A stretch of 64,000 nt of DNA. Origin: G965222505 sp965222505. GTDB lineage: Bacteria > Bacteroidota > Rhodothermia > Rhodothermales > DATKEJ01. The position numbers were made by a program, and so were the translations under genes. The notes beneath the pieces were generated by a model that was not told the origin of the DNA, made no database searches, and saw only the letters and a list, made by a program, of their open reading frames with translations. The stretch is from NCBI GenBank assembly GCA_965222505.1, contig OZ244956.1, positions 3,286,001 to 3,350,000 on the forward strand. The letters are read 5' to 3'. Below are positions 8,101 through 16,719 of this stretch, piece by piece; the stretch's first letter is position 1; every line of letters starts with the position of its first letter.

Positions 8101-10086
8101 AAGGTACCCGGCATTGTCAAAGTCATGTGGATCCTTGGTAACGATTTCCCATGTTGTTGCGGCGGAGTGCCCGAAGAAAGCCAGCCAACCGGTGCCGCGC
8201 TGAATGGCCGTGTTGACCGAGTCCAGGAAGGTAACATCCAGAATGGTTTCTTCCGTTTTGAAGTAGTACGTTACATCACCTCCCATGGGGGCACCCTGGG
8301 CCTGGTCACCCCAGCGGGTTGAGTGGCTTTGCAGGGTGGCTCGCTCGCTTTCAGTAGTGCCACCAGCCATAATAACAAAGTTTTTTTGCCAATCGCTTAA
8401 CACCGTTGCTTCATACTGGCTGATTTTGGTTACGAACAGGTTGCCGTCGGCATTATTACGGATGTTGACCCGCCCGGTGGCGACGGGTTCTGTATAGTCC
8501 TCGACATCGGTTAGTTGCATACCGAACCAGCCGTCGGAGGACGATCTACCGAAGGAGGGTACTTCCCATGAACTGCGCGGAAGGGACCGGTTGGCATAGA
8601 TCGCATCGCCCCAGAGCAGAAGGTACTCAGGCGGTGTAGCCCATTCGAGGGTCTGGGCCAAAAACCGCCGGATGGCGATGGAAGTGGGACGGCCATAATC
8701 AAACTCATCGAATACATCGGTGATGTCTGCGATGAAGGTTTGGTGGTTACCGCCGGCCGGGCTGCTGCGGTAGGCTGCCAGCGCATTCGCTGATGAAATG
8801 AGACCCGAACCGGCTACGATCACATAGGTGGCCGCGTTGTTGGTAGAAGCCAGGGTACTGGGGATGTCTATTTGGAGTGAAACGGGCGTTTTCATCGCAC
8901 CCTCTTCGGCCAGCCAGTACGCCTCGCCAGCGGCTGCGGGTGTGTCTCCAAAACTCGTCGTACCCGGCGCGGTAAATCCGATTTCCCGGTCTGGGTTTAG
9001 GACGACGGGCGGCGTGGCAAATCCGGCCAATTGGTACGCAAACGTGCCCGCAGCTGGTGCATCAAAATAGGTTTGACCCGCGCTAGCCGTCAGGGTACGG
9101 TTGTAGGTAAGTTCTACGTAGTCCAGATATGACCAGTTCGGGTTTCCCCCGAAGGTGTTGTCTGAAGTAACGGTGACCCGTAAGGTGGTGCCGACGAGTT
9201 GATTCTGCGGAATCTTGGCAAACAGCGTCCGGTTGGCGTATGCATTCCAGTCTGCTGTATCAAGGGGTACCGTCTCTGTTGAGCCGTTGTCATCGGTATC
9301 GAGTTCGGCGGAGAGGTAGAGGAGGTGCCGTGAGGCCGTGCCGCCCTGCATCTTGGCGGATACCGTCAAGGTATCGGTATTGGCATCGACAAAGTTTGCA
9401 ATGGAAAGGTCATAATTTCGGCTAATCGTGGTTCCGCCGTGGCGAAAACGGTACGTGTAGTAGGCTTCCCCATCCGTGTAGAGGGGGTTCCCGGAGTCGG
9501 TGGTGTTGCCGCCATAGTAGAAGGCGGACGTTTCGAGGTGGGTTGCGGCTGGCCGTGCCGTAATGTTTTGGCCCCCTCCGGCGGATGTACCCGTGTACCG
9601 TTTCCCGTTGGCCCCACCCCAGGTGAGCCAATACTGGGTGGTGTCCGAGTAGATGCTGTGGTAGGGGCTGCTCTGGTGGGTGGGCTCAAAGTTATAGGCC
9701 CACACTTCATCTTCCCCGGTATTGCGTTTGCCGACAAAGGTGATGTGATCGCTTGCGGTAGGTGTACCTCCACCAGAGTAGAGAATGGGAATCTCGTTGC
9801 CATTCTCGATCAATCGGAGGGTGTTTCCACTGATCGAGCCCAGGTTGATGCCCAGTGCTTGCAGGTCGCTAAACGGTACGCGGTAGACACCGTCCTCCAC
9901 CACACCGATTTTGACGTGGGTTTGGCCTGGGGTATACCACGAGGTGTCGTACAGGGAGGCCGGTTGGGCCATAGCCACTACCGGTACAAGAAAAAGTAGG
10001 ACGATGAAGGTGCGAACGAAAATTGGCATGGAAGTATAGGTGCGGGGGGTACAGTTGGGGCGTATAGCAGAGATACGGGTCATCAT
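5152..10086 (-). CDS. C25 (gingipain-like) peptidase with T9SS sorting domain, PorU2-like
   Basis: 1644-residue secreted protein. Early residues hold a signal peptide (FIVLLFLVPVVAMAQ) and a PorU-type N-terminal beta region (YDTSWYTPGQTHVKIGVVEDGVYRV). The peptidase C25 domain has LLLWGDAIY, FFGHSAATTW (His about 640) and VSLGCFTGAFGG (Cys about 670), the expected His/Cys pair. Several CARDB/Ig-like beta domains follow. The C-terminus (SYPNPMKNFTNFAFRL... GVYLYKVYF... KLVVIR) is a FlgD-like T9SS sorting domain. Length and layout fit the PorU2-like sortases annotated in Rhodothermota. AGGAGG at 10096-10101, 9 nt before ATG 10086, supports the long start; ATG 10029 would give a shorter signal peptide but has no ribosome site. 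It stands alone between two gaps. Confidence 0.88.
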   Translation of the reverse strand: MMTRISAIRPNCTPRTYTSMPIFVRTFIVLLFLVPVVAMAQPASLYDTSWYTPGQTHVKIGVVEDGVYRVPFSDLQALGINLGSISGNTLRLIENGNEIPILYSGGGTPTASDHITFVGKRNTGEDEVWAYNFEPTHQSSPYHSIYSDTTQYWLTWGGANGKRYTGTSAGGGQNITARPAATHLETSAFYYGGNTTDSGNPLYTDGEAYYTYRFRHGGTTISRNYDLSIANFVDANTDTLTVSAKMQGGTASRHLLYLSAELDTDDNGSTETVPLDTADWNAYANRTLFAKIPQNQLVGTTLRVTVTSDNTFGGNPNWSYLDYVELTYNRTLTASAGQTYFDAPAAGTFAYQLAGFATPPVVLNPDREIGFTAPGTTSFGDTPAAAGEAYWLAEEGAMKTPVSLQIDIPSTLASTNNAATYVIVAGSGLISSANALAAYRSSPAGGNHQTFIADITDVFDEFDYGRPTSIAIRRFLAQTLEWATPPEYLLLWGDAIYANRSLPRSSWEVPSFGRSSSDGWFGMQLTDVEDYTEPVATGRVNIRNNADGNLFVTKISQYEATVLSDWQKNFVIMAGGTTESERATLQSHSTRWGDQAQGAPMGGDVTYYFKTEETILDVTFLDSVNTAIQRGTGWLAFFGHSAATTWEIVTKDPHDFDNAGYLPVVVSLGCFTGAFGGGNGSETDQLTFGEELVVGSLDGAIAHWGGSSSSFIGPAATLANPVYDIVLDESERSLGKLFQEGKRRYITATPNPSARTIETTLQYNLIGDPATRIDIPTQPDLHLENSSISLDPIAPSASVDTEVNVQVIVKNRGTVPTNNIMVELSHWNPGGTLALQTQTRSPFALADTVTFAVPLDEDAVGDNRYAVRVFIDGAENEVTDANNQTEKNQIVFSTGLSTIYPSVNGLVPSTQPTLRVVIAAQDAIETPVVFELDTAPTFDTGNFQTFQTTTTLAAEWTVPTPLQNGQTYYWRARVDDPTQPEDWKDADFTVDTNIAEEGWLQQGDQFKESEAGRFITYENDAWSYKTFEIGVDMSSNHSGAAFASQYIVDGVIYLRNASGFGLLTIGLDGNIMSDTQHYLYDNTVPVDPASELTAMQAAIDAVPTGGTIFLKTRFFRQASGATLLPAARTYLASLGSSDINQLDLEDLWLFVGQKTDTGVTLLQEWFEDRSVTGVNELQEFYSYVINFPESEATSPLIGPSAGWVTAGWETSHSNSISNIEVKVLSAAGNVLQSGMATSASSSGSLDLSSISSAQHPFLRLEAVFKDTSRTSTPQLDRWYVGYAPVPELVLDPASFLVSADSVQEGETIRLTNTVTNLSPQTAEGAIVTYTLTDAQNNTTTLGMDTLTVNANAPISFSLDVTTLGLAGLNTVRVSVQQPGVTEPITFNNAAFGQFFVFKDNEVPEFEFTIDGVTYPNDPRVINTTTDASLPFIPARPTIEVVLRDENPFLPLADTSLISLTLDGERLSFARPDIQFEPGTLEENEARVIFTPEFVRDTTHTIELRAEDASGNRNPTNDDPYRINFRVSPQASLTSLLSYPNPMKNFTNFAFRLLGADPSLVEDLRIQLFTISGRLIREFDLLEDPSLIDTGVLQIGWNKVPWDGTDADGDLVANGVYLYKVYFRAEGKTMAVNNKSSIEKLVVIR

Positions 10087-10465
10087 CGGGTTGTGCCTCC
10101 TGGTTACAACAAAGCGAGGATGAGACTACCTGGCGGCAGCATAGGGGGTAGGGTAAGCGTTTGGCTCAAAGGTTTGGCAACACGTCGTTCAGGTTGCAAA
10201 CGCTTGGGTCGTTAAGGACCAGCGTATTACGCATTCAAATTTAGTATCCTAGGCGCATAGGCTGCTTAGGGGCTTACACTGTTGTGTTGCGGGTCAGGTA
10301 AGGTTGGGAGCCTGGTCTCGCACAAGAGACACGCTGTTCTGCTAAGGGTGCCGGCTTGCTTCGAACCATGAACTCTACGCCGGACGTGTCAAACAAAGCG
10401 ATTCAACGTATGAAGGACAAATAAAGGTTCCAGGCAGAAGAAAAATCCGATCATCCATTAAGGCA
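10087..10465. other. Gene-free stretch upstream of the C25 peptidase
   Basis: No convincing ORF or RNA gene. It holds the AGGAGG ribosome site of the peptidase gene (10096-10101) and a weak inverted pair AAGCGTTTG (10155-10163) / CAAACGCTT (10197-10205) that could be operator half-sites. The rest shows no clear promoter or repeat. It separates the peptidase from the exopolysaccharide cluster. Confidence 0.4.
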
Positions 10466-11998
10466 TCAGAAGTGTGAGGTACGTTGTACACGTTCAAATT
10501 CTGTCTGAAAGAGGGCCTTTCTCAGTTCTTCCGTTCTGTTTTCATTGCACAACTGTACCAGGTGATTGATAAAGGTGTCCAGTTCAGATCGGCTGTAAGG
10601 GGCAGGGCTGGTCAATCCAAATATGGCCGGATGATCCGTTTGAATGGATTTTTCGGATTCCTCCATCAACTCCTCATTCATTTTCTCGCCGGGCCGGATG
10701 CCGGTATAGACCATCGGATAATCCGAACTGGACCGGGGCAAGCAAAGCTGAACCATACGTTGGGCAAGGCTGGTGATTTTCACGGGTTCACCCATTTGGA
10801 GCATGTAGACCGGTGCTTCGGAATCCAGCAGCATGGTTTCAAGGATCAAGCCGCATGCTTCTTCGGCACTCATAAAGTACCGCTCCATGTCCGGGTGCGT
10901 CACCGTCAAGGGTTCCCCCGAAGCCAGTTGCTTCTGGAACAGCTCTACCACACTACCTTGGCTACCGAAGACATTGCCAAAGCGCACAATTTTGCGCTTT
11001 ATCGGGGAGTGGGCGGCCCGAAGGTACCATTCGGCGATCCGCTTGGTAGCCCCCAGCACACTCGTCGGATGTACGGCTTTATCTGTTGAAACGAAAATGA
11101 GTTGCTCCGTTTCAAACGTTTCACAGAGGCGCAGCAGCGAAATGGCGGTGAGGGTATTGTTGCGAAAGGCTTCAATGGGATGCCGTTCCATGAGCGGAAC
11201 GTGCTTATAGGCCGCCGCATGAAAAATGACATCGGGCCGATAGGTCGAAAAGACCGTTCGCATAATCTCTTCGTCCCGTACATCGGCAATACGAAATACC
11301 AGTTCACCGGGGTAGGTAATGTCCCGAAGGGTATTTTCAAGCTGATAGAGGTTATACTCGCTCACGTCCACCATCACGAGGCGGAAGGGCCGCAGGGTTA
11401 CAAGCAAACGGCACAATTCGGAACCAATGGATCCGCCGGCACCCGTCACGAGCACGGTACGACTGGAGAGGTGGTTCTGAATCGCAACCTTGTCGATCTC
11501 TATGGGCTCACGGTCAAAGATATCATAAATCATGATGGGTGAAGCCGTGGTAGAGGACGGGTTAATGGGCTGGAGGTGTCTGCGCCATTCCAGCACACGG
11601 CGGATCAGGGCGCGTAACCCCAGTACCCCGATCAAGGAGAGCATCCAGTGGACGACCGTTACGCTACGAGGAGGGATGTAGTTGCGGGCCATGAGGTACG
11701 CCAGGGTAACCGAGGCTGGCCAGGCAATCAGTAAAGCCGTCGCTACACGCATAAAATGGGGCAGGTGCATCTTGCGCGGCGAAATCGTGTAAATGCCACT
11801 GGCCAAGAGCGCAGCCATGTAGGCCAGGATGGCAAACCCCAACGCCGGGCCCAAACCTGCATCAAACGAGAATAGGTCCCACAATCCCGTACGGATGCGG
11901 AAGGCGATGAGGTAAGCAGCGCAAACAATGACCACGTCGGTTCCAAACAGGAGAAATGCAAGTAGGCGTGCCGGCTGGCCGAGTTCAGTCTTTTTCAT
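10466..11998 (-). CDS. Membrane NDP-sugar 4,6-dehydratase (FlaA1/PglF/CapD family)
   Basis: 510-residue polysaccharide-biosynthesis dehydratase. Residues about 1-125 contain four hydrophobic helices. A Rossmann domain follows with the NAD motif LVTGAGGSIGSE and DVRDEEIM. AAAYKHVPLMERHP and FVSTDKAVHPTSVLGATKR form the active site of the extended SDR dehydratases that make UDP-4-keto-6-deoxy sugars. The protein is somewhat shorter than PglF or CapD (about 600 residues), but no catalytic motif is missing. It probably supplies a 2-acetamido-6-deoxy sugar to the repeat unit begun by the sugar transferase upstream. It is separated from the leftward operon by a 390-bp gap, so it may have its own promoter. 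Confidence 0.92.
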   Translation of the reverse strand: MKKTELGQPARLLAFLLFGTDVVIVCAAYLIAFRIRTGLWDLFSFDAGLGPALGFAILAYMAALLASGIYTISPRKMHLPHFMRVATALLIAWPASVTLAYLMARNYIPPRSVTVVHWMLSLIGVLGLRALIRRVLEWRRHLQPINPSSTTASPIMIYDIFDREPIEIDKVAIQNHLSSRTVLVTGAGGSIGSELCRLLVTLRPFRLVMVDVSEYNLYQLENTLRDITYPGELVFRIADVRDEEIMRTVFSTYRPDVIFHAAAYKHVPLMERHPIEAFRNNTLTAISLLRLCETFETEQLIFVSTDKAVHPTSVLGATKRIAEWYLRAAHSPIKRKIVRFGNVFGSQGSVVELFQKQLASGEPLTVTHPDMERYFMSAEEACGLILETMLLDSEAPVYMLQMGEPVKITSLAQRMVQLCLPRSSSDYPMVYTGIRPGEKMNEELMEESEKSIQTDHPAIFGLTSPAPYSRSELDTFINHLVQLCNENRTEELRKALFQTEFERVQRTSHF

Positions 11999-12388
11999 AG
12001 GGAGTTTTTGTATACATGCTGTAACGAGAACGGTGTTACATCTCCTTATGCCGAAAAATGTAAATATTAACTGATGTTACGCCGCTTGTCGTTCATGTTG
12101 TGCAATTCGACAAGGCCGAATGAGCCAAGACGGCGTAACAGGACTGATTAACTCATTTCCGTTCTTTGATTTTTGTGTGTAAGCATCACATGAACGTCTG
12201 GCTCGACCTTTGCACAGCAAAATCAAAGAAGTATCCGGACGTATTTAACTAATGACACAGTAGTCAAATGTAAGGCTGTCCACTTACTGAACCATTATTA
12301 GTGCAAGTGTATGTGGTGAAGGATTGCCCAAGTTTCGGAAAAAAACTACTTGAAAGCAAACCATTTTTCCCAAGGAACGGCCTGGTGC
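11999..12388. other. Gene-free stretch with nested inverted repeats (capD leader region)
   Basis: About 390 bp, AT-richer than the flanks, with no ORF. It contains TGTAAC (12021-12026) / GTTACA (12036-12041) and the longer nested stem at 12075-12140, which is listed separately. It probably holds the end of the FemAB transcript and the promoter and leader of the dehydratase gene. No promoter boxes stood out clearly. Confidence 0.45.
12075..12140. other. Nested stem-loop of 10 + 7 bp in the capD leader
   Basis: The outer arms TGTTACGCCG (12075-12084) and CGGCGTAACA (12131-12140) are exact complements. Immediately inside, CTTGTCG (12085-12091) pairs with CGACAAG (12108-12114). A leader RNA structure, terminator or protein-binding palindrome are all possible. 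There is no poly-T tail in either direction. Confidence 0.5.
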
Positions 12389-13471
12389 TTATGCACTCCG
12401 GGCACGGTAGGCCGGAAAGAAGTCGGAATCGGTTGTGAGGGGTGTATCTGTTAGATGGCCGCTTCGTATGGTTAGGGCTTGGTAGGTCTTGGAATTCAGG
12501 ATGCGCCGCCCGGTAAAAAACGGGCGTACGTCATGTGGGGCAAACGCCTGTTTATAGCGATAAATGCCATCTCCCTTACGGTAGCCCCCGCCGAGCACAT
12601 ACCATTGTTTGCCACGCTCCCTGGCCCAACGTGTGAGTTCATACTTCAACAGGTCGTTGGGCCGTAGGGGGAAGGCCTCGGCGTAGGTGCCCCCCAGAAA
12701 GGAGTAGACCGCGTGCTCAGAAAGCAACACCAGTTCCGATGAGACCAGCCGCCCTTCATGCAGGGCATGTACGTAGCAGAAGTGCGGATACAGGGTTTCC
12801 TTCAGTTTCGAGAAGAAGGTAGCCGGAAGGTGGTAGCCGGTCTCTGCCTGACGCCGTGCCATGGTGTGGTGGTACACGTTCCAAAAGTCTGCTTGCAGGA
12901 AGGCTTCCGGGTCAAACTGTATTTCCACCCCGGCTTGCCGGGCCGTTTGTACGTTCTTGCGCACCTTGTGTGCTACGTTTTGCCAGAGCGCGGTGTCGTC
13001 TAGGTCTAGGGGGCGCACGACGTTGGGGCCATGCTCGATGCGTGTTCCCGGATAGGGCAGGCTGTTTTCCGAAAACAGGCTAAACCGGACAAACTCGCTG
13101 ACAATATGATGGTGTTGCGCCCAGGCATCAAAGGATGCCCAGAAAGCATCAGAGACCTTGGGATCGTCTGTGCGGGGCCAGGTGTAGGGGCCGCCGTACC
13201 CGTAGGGGGTGATAAGGTCCGCTGCAGGTCCGATTTCCGGGGACCAGTACGTCTCTCGGGTTAAATCGCGCAGGAGGAAAGGATAGAGGACGGTACAGTG
13301 GGACGAAAGCCAGGCTGCGCAGAGGGGTACGGCCCGGCGACTGTCTTCAAAAAGCTGCACATAGGCCGGGTGTGCCTGAATTTCCCGTTGAGGCCACTGC
13401 TGCCATACCGTTAACCATGCTTCACGATCTGCATTTTGGCTCGGGTCCCAGATGTGAAAGGTACCACTCAT
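12389..13471 (-). CDS. FemAB/GNAT-like acyltransferase of the polysaccharide cluster
   Basis: 360-residue cytosolic protein of the FemAB-like (GNAT double fold) group. Typical features are FLLRDLTRETYWSPEI and DLITPYGYGGPY near residue 80-110, a central KVRKNVQTARQAGVEIQF helix, and the C-terminal GNAT half with YHTMARRQAETGYHLP, SELVLLSEHAVYSFLGGTYAEA and LKYELTRWARERGKQWYVLGG. Relatives in exopolysaccharide loci are described as FemAB-related or BioF2-like acetyltransferases; the acceptor is unknown. ATG 13471 is chosen because it falls 1 nt after the upstream stop (13473-13475), which suggests translational coupling. The longer frame to 13666 would run through the glycosyltransferase gene. 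Confidence 0.82.
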   Translation of the reverse strand: MSGTFHIWDPSQNADREAWLTVWQQWPQREIQAHPAYVQLFEDSRRAVPLCAAWLSSHCTVLYPFLLRDLTRETYWSPEIGPAADLITPYGYGGPYTWPRTDDPKVSDAFWASFDAWAQHHHIVSEFVRFSLFSENSLPYPGTRIEHGPNVVRPLDLDDTALWQNVAHKVRKNVQTARQAGVEIQFDPEAFLQADFWNVYHHTMARRQAETGYHLPATFFSKLKETLYPHFCYVHALHEGRLVSSELVLLSEHAVYSFLGGTYAEAFPLRPNDLLKYELTRWARERGKQWYVLGGGYRKGDGIYRYKQAFAPHDVRPFFTGRRILNSKTYQALTIRSGHLTDTPLTTDSDFFPAYRARSA

Positions 13472-13472
13472 G

Positions 13473-14666
13473 TCAGGCAACCAGCTGTTCAAAGATGGCA
13501 GAAATTTCGTTGGCCAGATGGATTCGGTCAAATGTAGGAGCCAGATGAAGCCCTGCGGCTCGGGCTTGTGCAAATTCGCCTGGCGTATCGAGGGCCTGCT
13601 GGATACGGTTGGCCAGTGCATCAGCATCACCGGCTGGCACATGCCAGCCGCATCCATGGGTTTCAACGAATGATTTCATCCAGCCGGGGGTGTTTACAAT
13701 CACGGGTGTGCCGGACGAGAGGCTATCAAAGAGTTTTGAGGGTGAGTTGGTTGCCAAAACCGGCAGATCCATGAATGAGACCAGAGACAGGTCCGCCAGC
13801 CGATACCAGCCATAGGCCTGGTATTTGGGCTGGGAAGGCAACACCATCAGGTTTTCCTGTTGCTTGGCAGCTTGTTGCAAGGCCTGGGTGTGGTAGCCGT
13901 GTCCAACAAATACAAAACACCAATCGTCTCGGTGGGCGTGTTGGGCAGCAGCCTGGATCAGGGTAGGAATGCCGTTGGCACGTCCAAAGGTACCGGCATA
14001 TAAAATCACTTTTCGGGTGGCCAATCCATGTTTCCGGCGGAGGGCTTCGACATCGGTTTCGGACCATCGGTTGAGGAGGTCCATGCTGGTACCGTTGTAC
14101 TGGGTAGTGATCTTGCTTGGTGCGATGCCATGCCTCCGGATATGGTTGTCCATGCCGGATGATAGCGGGATGATGTGATCCGCCCACCGGTACAGCTTTT
14201 TTTCCATTCCGTACAGCCTGCGTTGAAGCCAGGGGTTACCTAGGGCACCCATCTGAACGGGAAAGTCCGGCCAGAGGTCGCGGACTTCAAACATCCAGGG
14301 CACCCGGCGCAGGCGGGCCACTTGGGCAGCAGCCCAGGCCGCTGTCAGCGGGGTAGACGTGCCAAAAATGACATCGGGCTGCGGCACCCGAAGGCCGCGA
14401 TAGACCGCACCAGCGGCATAGTGGGCAAAGGCCCGAAACCGTGCTCGGCTGGACATGGCATTGGTATACGGAACGTCGAACAGATTTAGCGTGACGCCAG
14501 GTGGTGCTTCAGGAAAAAGCGTCGTGCGCCGTTCATTCAGGCGTACGGTCGATGAAATTACCGTCACCTTATGTTTTAGACCCCATTGTTTCACAAAGGT
14601 GTAATGGCGTCCTGACCCAAAACAATCCGGGTTGTTGTAGTACTGGTGAAAGACGAGAATATGCAT
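13473..14666 (-). CDS. GT4-family glycosyltransferase (WbuB-like)
   Basis: 397-residue GT-B glycosyltransferase of family 4. The N-terminal acceptor domain begins MHILVFHQYYNNPDCFGSGR, a wording typical of WbuB-like amino-sugar transferases, and continues to FEVRDLWPDFPVQMG. The C-terminal nucleotide-sugar domain has ILYAGTFGRANGIPTLI, FVGHGYHTQAL and an E-x7-E-like segment near SPSKLFDSLSSGTPVIVN. It probably adds an amino or deoxy sugar to the lipid-linked unit. It starts 6 nt after the DegT-like gene and ends 1 nt before the FemAB gene, inside the leftward operon. Donor and acceptor are not determined. Confidence 0.92.
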   Translation of the reverse strand: MHILVFHQYYNNPDCFGSGRHYTFVKQWGLKHKVTVISSTVRLNERRTTLFPEAPPGVTLNLFDVPYTNAMSSRARFRAFAHYAAGAVYRGLRVPQPDVIFGTSTPLTAAWAAAQVARLRRVPWMFEVRDLWPDFPVQMGALGNPWLQRRLYGMEKKLYRWADHIIPLSSGMDNHIRRHGIAPSKITTQYNGTSMDLLNRWSETDVEALRRKHGLATRKVILYAGTFGRANGIPTLIQAAAQHAHRDDWCFVFVGHGYHTQALQQAAKQQENLMVLPSQPKYQAYGWYRLADLSLVSFMDLPVLATNSPSKLFDSLSSGTPVIVNTPGWMKSFVETHGCGWHVPAGDADALANRIQQALDTPGEFAQARAAGLHLAPTFDRIHLANEISAIFEQLVA

Positions 14667-14672
14667 GAGGAG

Positions 14673-15740
14673 CTACACCTCCAAAGCGGCCTGGAGGGCA
14701 TCGCCCACACGTGCGAGGTCGATTTCTGTGTATCGTCCATCACAATGTATAGATAGCATGCGGCCTGCGTGGTGTACAGCTTCGGCATTGGTGAAGGAGT
14801 GGGTCTTTAGGTCAAGGTCCCACAAAATGGCCGGGTAGATGGACTGCTCAATCAGGTGTTGCCGCACCTGGTCCCGAATGGCACGGCTGGGGACGGTGCC
14901 GATGAACGCGAAAGGTACACCGACCTGAACCGGTGGTTGAAGGGTAAGCCAGCCAGGGTTTTCGATCATGCGTGTAGCCAGCCACGCATGATTGGTGTGC
15001 CGGGTGTTGCGCCACGCCTTCCAGGTAAAGGTGTTGAGGAGGTGCCGGGCTACCGGACTGGCCGTGCAGATGGGGCCGGTGTCAAATACCATTTCAGCAC
15101 GTCGAAACAGGTCCAGGTATGCAGATTTTTTGGGAGTGCCGTCGGCCAGGTATGCGGTCTTGAGGAGCATGCCCTGTAGCTGAAGGGCTGCCCCTGTGGA
15201 TTCGGTTTCCGGGGGGTGCGGCAGTGGGGCATCAGCCGGTGACCACACGGCCGCTCCATCTGGAATGGGGAGGGTTTTGCGATAAGACGCAATACTGTAG
15301 GTGCTGGTGCCTTGTTTGGCCCAGTCGCTCCACGGATCATGGGTGTGGTCTTCAATGATCGGGAGGTCGAGGGCATAGAAGCCGGCATAGATTGCCGGGG
15401 CACGCATCCCGAATTGGTTCACGATCAGGATTACATCGCCTTTTCGTACCGTATTGGGTTGTTCTGGAGCGGTATGAAACGGTGAATCCACATAGCTTTC
15501 GACCTGGATGCCCGTACGCTGCATATGGGCAACAACGTCTGGGCAATAGTAGGTCGGTACCCAAATACGTTTCCATCCGGTGTGGGTTTGGCCCAGGTGA
15601 AGCAATGCCGAGAGGGCGGATCGGCCTGAGTCATAACACACGGCAGCCGGGGGGAGGGCCGACGGGCCGGGGGCAGCGGCGTTCGGCATCCAGGGATAGG
15701 CACTGCCCTGTTCCCAGGGAATGGAGGCCGTGTGGGTCAT
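14673..15740 (-). CDS. DegT/DnrJ-like fold-type I PLP protein of the EPS cluster
   Basis: 355-residue protein resembling DegT/DnrJ/EryC1 sugar aminotransferases but divergent. Visible marks are YDSGRSALSALLHL (the N-terminal cofactor-phosphate region), WVPTYYCPDVVAHM, DVILIVNQFGMRAP, the acidic IIEDHTHDPWSDWA that would hold the PLP ring, and SIASYRKTLPIPDGAAVW, where the Lys of SYRK is the likely Schiff-base residue. It could make an amino sugar from the product of the dehydratase. Because the motif around the Lys is not the classical GEGG form, another PLP reaction or a non-catalytic role is possible. It overlaps the sulfotransferase stop by 4 bp (ATGA). Confidence 0.72.
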   Translation of the reverse strand: MTHTASIPWEQGSAYPWMPNAAAPGPSALPPAAVCYDSGRSALSALLHLGQTHTGWKRIWVPTYYCPDVVAHMQRTGIQVESYVDSPFHTAPEQPNTVRKGDVILIVNQFGMRAPAIYAGFYALDLPIIEDHTHDPWSDWAKQGTSTYSIASYRKTLPIPDGAAVWSPADAPLPHPPETESTGAALQLQGMLLKTAYLADGTPKKSAYLDLFRRAEMVFDTGPICTASPVARHLLNTFTWKAWRNTRHTNHAWLATRMIENPGWLTLQPPVQVGVPFAFIGTVPSRAIRDQVRQHLIEQSIYPAILWDLDLKTHSFTNAEAVHHAGRMLSIHCDGRYTEIDLARVGDALQAALEV

Positions 15741-16705
15741 GAGTGCTGAAAACGAAGCATGGCCTCGGCTACCCGGTTATAGTCAGGGTGGCGCTGGGGG
15801 CTATACGTGGTGTATGGAAACGAGGGCGGCGGTATAAACAAGATATCGGGACGGTATCCGGTGTGTTCCAGCAGGGCTTGTACCTTTAGCAGGACGGTAC
15901 CGGGCTGCGTGCAAAGATCGGCGTAGGTAACTTCTAGTGTACGCTCTGGATCCGCACGGCGAAGCTGCTTGCTCATTTCTTCTTCGAGGTGAAACGCTTG
16001 GCCGGCTACTTGCACCCAGTAGGGCTCATTTTTCAGGGATGCATAAGATGCAGGTTTAAGTGAGATCCATTGATCAAGCGAACCCCGCATGTTCATGCGA
16101 AACCTGAGGAGAGACACGGCGACGTCCGTGGGGTCTCGGCGAATATGTACAAAACAGGCCCGTCGCATAAGAGTTAGGAGGCGTTCCACATGCCACCCCA
16201 TGATACTCACTTTATAACAGGCCGGTTTGGCAAAGGCATGGGCCATGTTTGTCAAGAGATACTTCAGCCTGCCCCAGTCGATGCTGGCGCGTTCCTCCGG
16301 GGTTGGGTAACGCAGCGCCTTGTTGTTGAGTGCAGCGGACCAGAAGTAACCGAACTCATGCGGTTCGTGTAGACCGTGGGTTCGGCCGAATTCAGACGTA
16401 AAAGAGGAAGGTTTCGGTTCCTGTATCAGTTTTTGGGACAGGCGGATGCCATATACTGGAGCCTGCCAGAACGAAGCGGCCAGATTATTGATGTAGCCCA
16501 CATCCAGATAGGTGGAGATCAACTGGTAGAGTAAGGTGGTGCCGGATCGGGGGGTGCCAATAATAAAGAGGGTCGGGTAGGCCTCGGGATGGTCCGCATA
16601 TTCGGCTTCCTGATGCGGGGCCAGATGGCGGTTAAGCCGATCCAGGAAGGCTTCGGCTTTTGGGTCTTTTTGGAAAAGGGGAGCGGCCTGAGGGACTTGG
16701 GTCAT
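15737..16705 (-). CDS. PAPS-dependent sulfotransferase
   Basis: 322-residue sulfotransferase. The 5'-phosphosulfate-binding loop is LFIIGTPRSGTTLLYQL (about residues 47-63), and the 3'-phosphate motif is CFVHIRRDPTDVAVSLLRF (about 185-203). No signal peptide or membrane segment is seen, so it should act in the cytosol using PAPS. It lies between the sugar-phosphate transferase (14-bp gap) and the DegT-like gene (4-bp overlap), which predicts that the polymer or its lipid-linked unit is sulfated. Sulfated exopolysaccharides are common in marine and hypersaline bacteria, but the acceptor here is inferred from context only. Confidence 0.88.
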   Translation of the reverse strand: MTQVPQAAPLFQKDPKAEAFLDRLNRHLAPHQEAEYADHPEAYPTLFIIGTPRSGTTLLYQLISTYLDVGYINNLAASFWQAPVYGIRLSQKLIQEPKPSSFTSEFGRTHGLHEPHEFGYFWSAALNNKALRYPTPEERASIDWGRLKYLLTNMAHAFAKPACYKVSIMGWHVERLLTLMRRACFVHIRRDPTDVAVSLLRFRMNMRGSLDQWISLKPASYASLKNEPYWVQVAGQAFHLEEEMSKQLRRADPERTLEVTYADLCTQPGTVLLKVQALLEHTGYRPDILFIPPPSFPYTTYSPQRHPDYNRVAEAMLRFQHS

Positions 16706-16719
16706 GAGGGTGGCTAAAC

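Noticed and set aside
13472..13666. N-terminal extension of the FemAB-like gene
   Set aside because: It would lie inside the glycosyltransferase gene; the ATG 1 nt after that gene's stop is a better start.
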